Assembly (NCBI GenBank): GCA_004794785.1
Contig: SJOL01005876.1
Location: forward strand, 12,956 to 76,955
Direction: 5' to 3'
Origin: Opisthorchis felineus
Taxonomy: Eukaryota > Platyhelminthes > Trematoda > Opisthorchiida > Opisthorchiidae
DNA length: 64,000 nucleotides
Shown piece after piece: positions 23,400 through 34,299 of the stretch. Within the stretch, counting starts at the first letter, position 1. Each line of letters opens with the position of its first letter. The position numbers and the translations under genes were made by a program. A model generated the notes under the pieces. The model made no database searches and was not told where the DNA came from. It saw nothing but the letters and a program-made list of their open reading frames with translations.

Positions 23400-26300
23400 A
23401 CTTTGATAACACAATGCAAAATCAATGAGCAAAACTGTATGCCACAATACGACCACAAAATATTTTGAACTCGAATCACAATAGATAAACATGCATTGCT
23501 GCAAATCATCCAATGGAGCATTTTAAGCCATTCGAATACGTCCAAGAAATCCTCCGTAATTTCAACTGTTTGCAGCACTGTGGAATGAGAGTAGTCCAAA
23601 TGCAAGATTTTACGCCAAATTTGACAATTTTTAAAACGCACTTCCAGACATTTACGGGCCAAACTCTAAGAATGCATGTACACAGCAGAGAAGAGTGTGA
23701 GATCACACTTGTTGCTATTTTTCTCTGAATAAGGACATCGGTCGGATTGCCACAAATCATCTGCCTCTGAAAATGGGCCAATCATTGACCCTGACAACAA
23801 ACGACACATGCAGCGTATATAGTACATGACAGTCAATTAATAACGGTTCTGGCCCGTGTCACCCATCACACGCGCAAGTTCCGATCTTTTCCCTTGGATT
23901 TCCAAAAAATCAATCCAAATACTGATGCACAAAACTGCGTTTGCGCAAGCGTCTTTACATGGGTTTGTGGGTAGGACAGGCAAATGGAGATCATGTGCAA
24001 CATCCTTTTATTCCTTGCGCAAGACAGTACACTGGAGCAAATGAGTCAGGTGACCTGAAGTGCCTGTTTCATTCAGTCATTTCAAGAAAGTGGAATAGGC
24101 AGACCGAATGAGGTGAAAGAAGCGGAATTTTGACCGAGTTTTGAGTGCACACCGAACGATTCACCATTTAGCAGCGCTCCTCATGGGCACTCATGGAGCG
24201 ACGGCAAACTCTTAACGTACGGCAGTAGTGGAAAATCGAGTTATCAAGGTGCGTACGCCAGTACCTTCGTTCTGAAATGGCATACGTGAATTTTTGGTTG
24301 CTTGTGAAGCTCAGCGAAATTCATGGGTTTCGGAGATGTGGTGTGTTGATTTAGGCACAAGTATGGACATTTTGTCAAGGCAAAATCGGTGATCTTCCGT
24401 CATGACTACCATTACTGCAGTGTTCCGGGAAATCGATAAAAGGGAATTCGATTCATCTGAGTAAAAGTCTCGTTTTCTAACTCATAATCACAGGTTTTAT
24501 TAGATTACGAACGTACTTGTGCGCAGCTGTTTGCTTGCATCATATTCAAGTATTGTTCCTCGTGATTGGTACGCCATCTGGTTATTTTTGCGGCACTTTG
24601 GATCGGTCGACCTTTCGTCCGTTCGAATTCGTCGACTGGTTTACACTGCATCGTCTTTGTTTTGTGACTGAGAGAACAGGGGTAATTAAATCCTCCATTT
24701 CCAAGTCTCTGACCCCTTACTGGGCATTGACCTAATCTGAAATGTGAGAAGCATGAAGTAAGGGCTAGATTTTTTGGGCCAGTATGCACAACTGAAACGT
24801 CCGGAAATGTAAAATACTCGTGGTTCCGAAGTATGTCGAGTAGTGTGATTTTATTTAAGGATCACGCTGCATTACAAGGTGCTGGTTTTTCTGTATGGGA
24901 TTTTATGAAGTTCATCCGGCTACTTCCAGTTCGCCTTTCTGGTTTATAACTCTCCTAACCACTGACGAATTCTGTCGCGAGCTTCTGAACCAGAGGAACG
25001 TCCTAAAAAACGCATAGGTTATTTCTATTTACGGCTTTCATATCCCCTTGCTCGATTCGTTTCCACCCTCCGAACGGTCATTCGGTGAGATACATTGAAG
25101 ACATTTTCCCCACCGGATGACGCATAAAGTAATCAACCCGGATTTACATATGGAGTGTCGGCAGGTGGAGTTACGTTTTCCGAAAACCTTTCGCGTATAT
25201 CAGCATTTCAGATCCAAAATCCGTACCAGACTCAAATAAATTTGTAGGGAAATACTGGAAGATTTCAACGTCCTCAATTCCCATTGGTCAGGTTTCTCAG
25301 CCATATGACAATAAAGAGTGAATTGGGGTGTTCTATACTCGACTCATGAAACACATCCCGATGTTCGCCCACACCACAGATGCTTAGGTTTGGAGGACGC
25401 TGTTATGCCATCCCCTATCCAAGTGCTAACATCGTGTTTAGGCAAGTCAACTGGAATGACACATTTGTTAAGTCAAACATCCATTCAATCAGTTTATATG
25501 CGGGCGTGATCGCTCGAAGCTGTTAAAATGTCAACTTTGATTTCCTTCTCTTGCTTCACTGCTAAAGGTCCAGGTTTTCCCCGAAAAAATACAAAAGATA
25601 TTTTGATATCCTCAGTGGGATTTTGGAAGCCAGGCCAGTTTTCCGCTTAGCTTGGCATGTTGGTTTCAAATCCATCATCACTGACCGAGTTGAAGTCATC
25701 TGCCCGTAGTAAATTAGCCTCTGGTCGGCGATTAGCACTGGGCCGCCGTGAAGGTCTTGACCAACGCTCTGTTCGTGTTTATGTACGTCATGCGACGTCC
25801 AGAGGTGACATATGATTTTGATTGGCTGATCGGATGACCGATCCTAATGGCCGTATTGTGGGCTCGTTTAACCAAGCTGTCAAGCTTCGCGGAAATAGCA
25901 GAAGTGATTTTCTTGGAACACATGATTTCCCACTGAGGTCGACATGACAGGTATGCTAATCATTAGGAACGGCTAACACAACAGTCAGATGATTATCACA
26001 CTGCGGCTCTGCTGATTTCACCAGCGATTATCAAGCAAATATCTTCCGCTATATTCCGTTTTGAATGACAAAGAGCGCGCGTGACTGCCAATTGGCAGCA
26101 TTTTTGGGAACAAGACGGAGTTTTGCTATCAACTGGTTCACACAACTACCTGAAAGTTCATATTGGAAACCAGCGAATGCACTAAACCATAAGGAAAGGC
26201 CCTTAAATGTGGGGCTATTTACAGAGTAGAGAAAAATACCCGTTACCTTGTGAACTATTCACTGTGGGGAGCTCACCATTTTGGTGTTGGACCTGAATTA

Positions 26301-26680
26301 CCTTCATTTCTCTTCTGGACTTCTCTTCTCAGCACTTATTTGGGTCTAAACTACTGGTGCGCACAACAGTTCAAATGATAATATAGTTCCAAAATAATCT
26401 TTGAGGCCTCCCCAGAAGATGGCACAACTTTGAGGCAATTTTGTTGCCAGCGATAGCAGGCGGCCTCAACTCCAACTGGTTGGCTTGACTAGGATAGAAT
26501 ACACTGCATTCTGAATACGTGATCATATGTTTTGTTGAAAAGCACGTGTACTGAGCTAGGGTTCGATCTTGGGGTCAACATTCTCACAGAAAATGATTGA
26601 AGCCTATCACACATGGGTAGATCTCTTGGATAGAATTTTGAAAGAATGGTTCAGAAATAATCCCAATTTGAACATTCATT
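23400..26680. repeat. Module E of unit 2 (non-coding)
   Basis: This aligns with 9336-13530 in the same order, for example 23860-24050 with 9700-9860, 24430-24620 with 10735-10930, 25080-25300 with 11790-11970, 25920-26100 with 12800-12980 and 26510-26680 with 13341-13520. No conserved reading frame is present. Confidence 0.6.
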
Positions 26681-26683
26681 TGC

Positions 26684-26707
26684 AGGAGGGTGCACTTTAC
26701 GTGAATG
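26684..26707 (-). pseudogene. Relic of micro-exon 4, unit 2
   Basis: The 24-nt segment is flanked by AG upstream as in units 1 and 3, but GC replaces GT at the donor and TAA falls in the expected frame. The other three visible exons and the promoter are absent: the sequence passes straight into module A at about 26815. This is the last trace of the gene in unit 2. Confidence 0.45.
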
Positions 26708-26814
26708 CTTAACAGCTTAACAGTCAAATGTTTTGCACATTCCAAAGAGCTGAATTGCGAGAAAATTAATGCTGACTACAGGAGTTGCATTATTAAATGT
26801 GAATACACTTTTTT

Positions 26815-29100
26815 TACAGTTCTCAAATTTGTCTCATCCCTGATTTTCACAAGTTCTCACTCCGAAACACGATTAGAACTACAGGTTTCACTTATTGGCA
26901 CCGTAACTTACAGAAAATCAATACCATTTTGGAAAGAAACAACCGAGTATGCTTATGTAATGAGTTGTCCTAGCTCAAGGCTAGGTCTTTAATTAATCCG
27001 GTCCTGAAAAAACTTCGTTGCACGGCCTAATTGGCCATTAGTTGCGGAAACCGTCACCTCGCTGGAAATTCACTCGCTCATTAGGTAACCTATGCTCACT
27101 GATTTTACCTCTATCCGAAGTAGACTATAAACCATGGTTATTGGCACGTAGAAACGAAGATTTCAACCAAAAGGTAAATATCCCTGTGGCGAGGCCGCCA
27201 AAACAATCATCCCACTGTCCTAATACAAATGGGACAAACTGTGAGCTACGCTCACCTGCAAACTGACCAGCTGTCCTGCTCTGATTGTGTAGGACTCGGT
27301 CCATTCACGAGAGTGGATGCATTAAACAACCGTGATGTGCAAAACTTTAGCACATGATGCAGGTGATTTCCGAATTGCTGTTGTGATCTTTGTGGCTGAG
27401 GTTTAGGCATGTTCAATGATATGCTTGTCATCTCAAAAAACGGCGATTTTGAAATAGAACCTAGTAGTTATACTCCGGGGACCAGTTGAATAACAAACTT
27501 CACACAATGACCTCTCCTTGAGAAACAGGCGGTGTGGGTGCAGCTATGAACGGGTCTTGGAACAAACTGAACCGGAAAAGAATAGGTAGGATTGGTCAAT
27601 AGAACAGGTCCTCTCTGAAACTGAGGGCATTTTCTGTAAATTTTGATGCCTTCGTTTGTTCGCAAACACGGGACGGTGTACAGTATTCGCCATAAAAATG
27701 CCTTCGACATTTGGCATACATGTGCGAGCGACCGGGACATTCCAGTAGTATGGCTCAATAGGTCCAGAAGATGCACTAACCGTCCCCGTACTGTAAGGTT
27801 TGGTCTCTTCATGACGGAATTTAAACGTGCAGGTTGTTTCAAATGGTTCGGTTTTGTGCGAATGTTCAATTACAACACACATTATATTGTAAAATGGTGG
27901 AACCCTCAAATGTGTTGGGCTTGGATCAACCTCATTCGTTAGGTAAGACGACTGTTTTGAATCACATTTAGCACCACATTTAGCTTTCTTCTGAGTAATC
28001 ATCTGTTGAAGCATTATTGATTTCTCTGGGAAGACTACTCAGTGGGTGAACTATCCAACATATGAAGAATTCCTACAAAACTCCATTCAACGTCCTTTTA
28101 TAATCTTGTGATATCCTCTGAAACGTTTTTCTTCACTCAACCATGCGAGGTTTTCCTCAAAAAATTCTGTTGCTTCATTCGACACAATGAAATCTTCTGA
28201 AGATTTACACCCGGTGTTCCGATCTTTTTTATATAGGGCAGTTCAAAGAGTACAGGTATCCACCTTACGGTTATTTGTTTGATCTAATCTGCAGAACCAT
28301 TAAACAACACGGACTTCCTACTTGGAACAGTGACACAATATTCTTAGTTCATCCTGCAAATATACTCTCACGTTTCCACATGTTCGATGATTTTTTATCA
28401 GCGGCCCATGTTACTATTCACGAGGGTTGACGTTATTTGGATCCAACGGCCCAGAATTTTGCCGCGGCCCCGTTCAATATTTTACGTGGACGCTTGCTGT
28501 ACGGCGTGGAAAGTACTCCTAGGATTCCATGCGATTGAAGTTGTATTGAACGGAAGAGATTCAGCTCTTGTGGAACGGTGTCGAGCACAATTCCAGAATA
28601 GTCAGTAAACACACCAAAAGTGAAGAGAATGTGACCGAACACTGTCGTGTTCAAGTTCATTTTTGAATCCAGGTTCTTCTTGTGATTCGACCATTTAAAC
28701 GCAGCTTTTCTAGGCTGATTCTCTAAGGTTTAGTTGCCAGGGAAAACACGGGAGGCCGAATACAGTGTATCGCCACGAATCCAGCACTTCTCGTCATTTC
28801 AAGTGACACGTGCGCTCCTATCATGGGCTTTAAATTCAGTGTTCCCTGCTGAACATCCCTCATGCGCATTCAGCGTTAAATATTAGTGGTGTAAGAGACC
28901 AGCTCTGGCATAAATATGCAAATTAAGGCAGGCTTGAATACAGGCGGATATCAGGACAAAATCGTTTGATTTACCAAAACCCACCAAGTATGAAACGACC
29001 TGTCCACCGATCCAATGATTCCTCATTCACTTCGTCAAGAGAATCAGGTTACAGCGCTCATTCGCCAACATTGTACCATAGTTGACTTCGTGACTCACAT
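26815..29100. repeat. Modules A and B of unit 3 (non-coding)
   Basis: This aligns with 15300-15810 and 200-2270. Two overlapping minus-strand frames (27468-27869 and 27544-28014, up to 156 codons) have no recognised domain. They are not preserved in units 1 or 4, so they are not called as genes. The GGCCTAATTGGCCATTAG stretch near 27020 resembles the upstream promoter part of the micro-exon gene. Confidence 0.55.
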
Positions 29101-29530
29101 TTTAATGACCTAAATTAATTTATAATGTAGTGCAAGGTCACGACTCGTCTATATTAGGAACGCAGCGGCGTATAGCGAAGTGATCCGCACCAACGAGGTC
29201 ATTTTTACCGGAGTTCTCGGTGCCCAGTTATTCGTTTGTCCAGCTTTAGGAGCCTTTGATATATCCCGGAAGTCTCGCACGACTGGCCTACGAACTCACA
29301 TTACACCCGTTTCAATTGGATAACCACTTGATACCACAAGCTCAGGTCCTTTAATCCACTACACACTCTACGAAGGATGGGCGGAAATCTGCATCTCAGC
29401 TTCCTTCACAAGTACTGCATGAATCCTCTCGCACAGCATCCACTGAGCGCTATTCCTAATGAAACATATTGATAGGGATGGGAATGCAGTGACTTGTATT
29501 TTGAGGGAGATTTGTTGAACTATACCCGGT
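29100..29530. other. No recognisable feature
   Basis: Short frames only. It lies between module B and the ZNF-B relic. Confidence 0.4.
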
Positions 29531-29960
29531 TCTGTTTTTCGCGTGAATAATAAACCCCTGGAAGTTGGTGACATTTCCCAGCGTGCCGCACACAGCTGGA
29601 GAATGACTGGAAACGAACCTCACAAACGGGACGTGGAAGTGGATGTTTTCCCGTATGTTCTGAAAGATACCCAACCAGTCCCTGATTCGACCCATATTTG
29701 TCTCCGCATACCGGACAAACGTGCAGAAAAGGATTGCTCACAACGTGTCTTCCACCCGAATTATTTTATCATGCATCTCTTCCTTGTGATGGACATACAT
29801 ATGACACGCCATGGTGGACGGACTATTATGCTGGGAACCGCAAACTACATATTTGCCGTTATACACCTAATAAGTTTCAAGATGACCCATCAGGTATTCC
29901 GATTGTTTGTATACGTTTGAGCAAATAGGGCACTGTCACACGTTTCTGATATGCCTATTC
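29530..29960 (-). pseudogene. C2H2 zinc-finger pseudogene (ZNF-B), unit 3
   Basis: On the minus strand the order is a finger CPICSNVYKQSEYLMGHLET with Tyr in place of the last His and a TAG just after it. Next comes CGSQHNSPSTMACHMYVHH. Then, in another frame, CPVCGDKYGSNQG occurs with its His pair at abnormal spacing, followed by RPVCEVRFQSFSSCVRH where the first Cys has become Arg. It is the counterpart of the unit 2 relic at 18212-18850 but is broken at different places. Only its upstream flank survives in unit 4 (about 41940-42200). Confidence 0.6.
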
Positions 29961-32900
29961 CGCGGTAGGCACCCAGTGATACCGACCAAATAATCTTGGT
30001 GATTTTCGCCTATAAGAAACAGTAAATTCGTCAATATACCTTGATTTTTTGTTCCTTTTATCAATGGTTACAAAGTTTGCAAAGTTGCGGCGTGTGAGCT
30101 AAGCCTCATATTTTTTCTATATCCTCTCAAGCAACCCTGAGAAGTTTTTAGATCGACAAAAACAACGCCAGGATTTGACACGGCACCAATTCAAACAAAT
30201 TTAATATCACGGTTTGCAAATGCGTATGACCTGTGCAGATAGTCTGAACGTACTCGTGGTATCATCTGATGTAAGGGTTAGAATTTGGGTAACATTGTGT
30301 TTGAGCCAAACTAGACAAATGAACATTTTGTGGCAATGGGTAGATGATCTTTCCCAAAGTCCAGTGACCACACATATGAAGAGACCTCAGCGAACCCAGG
30401 GGGCAATAAAGCTTCCAAGAGCAATTGGTGAATGCCTTCGATTGTGTATTCATTCAAGGCAAAAAATTACCTTCAAATAATGTCCGTGAACAGGCGAAAC
30501 ACATTTGCAATTTAGAGAAAATTTAACGGGCAACCCACCTAATCTCAAGTGAGCCTCCATTTTAGCAAAATCTTCAATGGTGTATGCTTATTTGGTTCAC
30601 GTCCCAACGAGATTTATTCGCGCCCTCGGCAACCACCAGTTTTTTCTAGCGACTCTTCAACTCCAAATACATCCAGTCTGGTGTTCAACTAAGGAACACT
30701 ATTAGTAGAAATGCGGGAACTGGGCCTATTTTCTGGGCCCCAAGAAAGGCAAAATCGGCAGTGGATGGTTTATGGGTTTTCATAATCTTTATAAGTAGTC
30801 TCATGTCAGGGAGTATTTGGAACAGTAACACACTTCATTGTGTACCACCGACGAGCGTAAAACCAAACGTGCAGGAAACCAGTAGAACAGGAGGACAAAG
30901 CGCCTGTAAGGGGGGAAGGGTGCTCACTGACCTGAGGGACGGGAGGCGAGAGCAGAAATGCAGCGCAGCATCCGACTTACTGCTAATTCAAAATGTCACT
31001 CATGCCTCCGACAAAATATATTTGGTTACATTGTACGCTCATTGTAGCAAAATACATTATCTAAAGACTGCTTCAGGTTGTGGACAGTGCATAGTTCCCT
31101 CTCTTCCTATGGCGTGTTCGTTGCTCTACTAAGCAGCCAACGACATTGGTTGAGAGCCCAGAAGGGAGGGTGTCCAACCGCTTGGGGGAAAATGAACATA
31201 ATTGTGGGTAAACGGGTCTGCAGAATCAGATCACAGGATTGTTCACTTGCTTGATGGCATCGGACATCAAGACAGCGGTAGGCGACTCAACGGTCTGTGG
31301 TAATCAGTTAAGGCAGCTAAGTATGCTATGGATCATTTTCATGTCTTTCGTCTAAAGGGCCAAAAGAAATTGGGAAAACTACTGTAGATTAGGTTCTCAA
31401 AGTTTTCCTACCGATGGATACTACCTCGAGGGCAGTAATGAATAAGCAACCCGTAGTGCACTGGTCATTCATATACTTGCAAACACTCAGCGCCTGTCCG
31501 GCCATATAGGTCGGTTTTATTTGAGATGCATATCACCGAGTTTCAGTAGTCCGTGATAGCCACGGGATAACTACCTCGGTGTGCTTTTCTTGTCCCGTGG
31601 ACTGAACTACAAGAATTCGCTCCAACAGTTGTACAGGGTTTGCTATAGCTAAGTGGTTTTCGATGGTCTAGTAGCCTTGAGAATCCGTCGGAAAACACTT
31701 CACACAAGTGAGTGTTTCTCTCTCATATTTAGAGTGTCCTAACCCATAAGCTTCCTAAGGGTTAGTGCATATTGGATGTTGATTGTCTGGTTGGGATACT
31801 GCAATTAAAGGGAATAGCAGTTGATAACTATCGGAATTCTGGCATCCGTGAGTTGGCTCTCTACCCTCGCTTACCCGGGTGTGGGTATCTCAGCTGTTAT
31901 GTTTTGCTTGCGTGTTAACAAAACTGGAAAGCACATGAGTGATGATGTCCGTTACCGGTAGGCAGGATCACATACATCATTTTCATCTGCTTCCAGTGTT
32001 TCTGTGGTAAGCAACTGGTATGCCGTCAAGTGCTTTGCGGCATTAACGCCACTCACCCAGCTCATTATACATACCTAACCATTTCATTGAAATAAAGACA
32101 GATTGTTCAAATGCTGAAATTTGTTCTTTTGCCCTGAATGTGTCCAGCGGTTAATTGTCTTGTCGTTTTCAACTCACTTCTTTCAACCTGGGCCCACGGG
32201 TGACGAAGGACGAGGGTGCCGTTATAATGGAACAGAGTGAAGTTGCATGAAGCGGTGTGGACCGTTGGCTTATCGGAATGAATGTGAGCGGTGGATTAGA
32301 ACGACCACGACCCCGGAAGTGATTGCAAGGATGTTGTTATTAGAGAACAGTAATTTCGTCAAGATTTTCGATTTTGGAAGCTATAAACATTTTACGGCTG
32401 TGGGCTTCCTTTCTCAATAAATAATTCCACTCACGGCGAAGGAAATTCGCGAGTTGGTGATTCTGACGGTTTAAGAATTACACTTTATCCAGTAGATTGT
32501 GTTGCGCAGGTTTGCGCTTGACTGATAGAAAGGAAATATACACCCGACCCTTCTAATACACTTAACTAAGAGCATAGCAGTTCACATCCCAAGATGCTGT
32601 CCGTTAGGTATCTCTGTTCACAGTCCTCTTCTTGATATCCAACCTAACATCATGAATGGGATAGTCTATAATTAGCTCCGGGCCTTGAACCTACAGTTGA
32701 AGGACAAGATGCGACTGCCCCTACTTGGAGACAACGCAAAATTTCACAGCAAAATAAGGAGGGATGGCTGTAAATTCCCCTAAAGTCCGCAACGAATTCC
32801 TTAATTTCCAGGATACTGGAAAAGAAAACGTCTTCTCGAATCTCAGATGGAAGTTTGGAACAATAGGATTAGCAGAAAATGAGGCCACAATCGGGTGAGT

Positions 32901-33050
32901 TTACTTGTTGTCCAAAGAAGTACATTAGCTATTAATGAGATATAAGCAGGCATGGCATAGCAGGGGCATTATTTTGGCAAGTGCTTTCCCGAAAAATAGG
33001 CGAAGCTGGCGATACCGTGTTGCAACCAATAGGCGTCACAAAAACACCAC
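29960..33050. repeat. Modules C/D of unit 3 (non-coding)
   Basis: The part at 30090-30210 matches 18750-18860, 30645-30890 matches 20620-20860, and 31600-31710 matches 21945-22110. The part at 32830-33030 matches 43560-43740. The part at 31750-32820 has no noted counterpart. A 123-codon plus-strand frame at 30761-31132 has no recognised domain. Confidence 0.5.
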
Positions 33051-33129
33051 ACTTATTGGGAATGAAATGACATATTTAAATGTACGTGCGCTGTAAAAGA
33101 AATGTAGGAACTCGTAGGAATCTGATCGG

Positions 33130-33270
33130 ATTGGCCACGCGGGTGCGCGCGTAGGCGCATGTGGGTGTGCGCTTGTGCGAGAGCGTATGTGCGTGTGCGT
33201 TGCGCATGTGCACGATGTGCGTGCGTGTGCGTTGCGCAGGTGCATAGTGTGCGTGCACACAAGTACGTGC
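33130..33270. repeat. Alternating GT/GC tract, unit 3
   Basis: This is a dense run of GTGCGTGTGC steps 0.28-0.42 kb beyond the ZNF-A stop codon. It creates long low-complexity His/Thr/Ala-rich frames on the minus strand, which are shadows and not genes. Confidence 0.75.
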
Positions 33271-33545
33271 GCAGAGCGATAGGTAGATTTTGAGTTTGTG
33301 ACGACTTTCGACTGAATGCACGATAAACACACACGGGCGACGGGCAGAAGGCGAGCAGCGAGAAATCAAGCCAGGAAGAGCGATTCGTCACCACTGAATG
33401 GAGACGTCACACATGTAGTTACTTCCAAATTTGTAGCAGTCTGGCGAGTAAAACACCATGCTTCAGGATTACTGAATCGCAAATCAAACAAAAATTTCCA
33501 CGCGGATGAATAGTGATGTGTAGAATTCTGCACTGCATTCGTTTG

Positions 33546-34253
33546 TCAATTTTCTCCTTGGTCAACATTGTGCACACGTGCAATATGTTTTTTAAGCGTA
33601 TATAAACGACTGAACTCTACCCCACATCGCTCGCATCGTTTCTGATAATGCCTCATGTGCACCTCCCTGACATGTCGATGAAGATGTCTATTTTGTCTGA
33701 AAAATTTTCCGCATTCATCACACGAAAGACACCCTCCCTTTCCGTGTAATGATTTTTGATGGCGTTGGAGACTACCCCAATGTGCGAATTTCGTACCACA
33801 TTCAGGACACGGATTACCTCTTTCTTCTGATTCGCGAACTTGTTCACTTGGTGTTTTTGGAAGCAGATAGTGAACCGGGTTTTCGTGCGTTTTCCTCACG
33901 TGCCTGTGAAGACTAGCTTTACACTTGAATGAACACATGCATAGATTGCAGTGAAAATCGCGAGTGGTTGAGTGGGACATTTGATGCTCCAAGGCTTTGG
34001 ACAGGTGAACAAATGATTTATCACATATGGGACACCTGTAATCTCTTCCAAGATGTTTCGGGTATGCTGAGTTATCCGTCATCTTGGTCCGTTCCGTCCC
34101 ATCATGGAGTTGTTGAACGTCGTCTGCCACGTTATCTGGCCTGGAATTGCATGCATATGCTGTTTCGAAAAGAAAATTTGTTGAAAGTATACCACTTGAG
34201 TCATAAGCATGCGTAGAATTCGATGGTGAAAATTGATTCATCATCATTAGCAT
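33546..34253 (-). CDS. Five-finger C2H2 zinc-finger protein (ZNF-A), unit 3
   Basis: This open frame of 235 codons is the most diverged intact copy. Five complete fingers follow an acidic, non-finger N-terminal part of about 70 residues: YRCPICDKSF, FHCNLCMCSF, NPCPECGTKF, LSCDECGKFF and KRCERCGVEF, each closed by HX3-4H. The linker between fingers 2 and 3 keeps the KTPSEQVRESEERG pattern seen in other copies. The first 31 codons (MLMMMNQF and on) may be intron. A conserved acceptor AG at 34160-34161 would start the exon at 34159 in phase 1, the same phase as in all five copies. Survival of all 20 zinc ligands while other copies decayed suggests selection on this copy. It is probably nuclear; target unknown. 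Confidence 0.8.
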   Translation of the reverse strand: MLMMMNQFSPSNSTHAYDSSGILSTNFLFETAYACNSRPDNVADDVQQLHDGTERTKMTDNSAYPKHLGRDYRCPICDKSFVHLSKALEHQMSHSTTRDFHCNLCMCSFKCKASLHRHVRKTHENPVHYLLPKTPSEQVRESEERGNPCPECGTKFAHWGSLQRHQKSLHGKGGCLSCDECGKFFRQNRHLHRHVREVHMRHYQKRCERCGVEFSRLYTLKKHIARVHNVDQGEN

Positions 34254-34299
34254 CCATCATAATTATCAGCTGTAAGAACCGCGTACTTGTCGTACGGTG

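Noticed and set aside
27468..28014. Two overlapping minus-strand frames (133 and 156 codons) as a gene
   Set aside because: No domain is recognised, and the equivalent parts of units 1, 4 and 5 do not keep either frame.
33036..33394. Several overlapping minus-strand frames of about 100 codons rich in His, Thr and Ala
   Set aside because: They are translations of the alternating GT/GC tract and its flanks, and differ between units.
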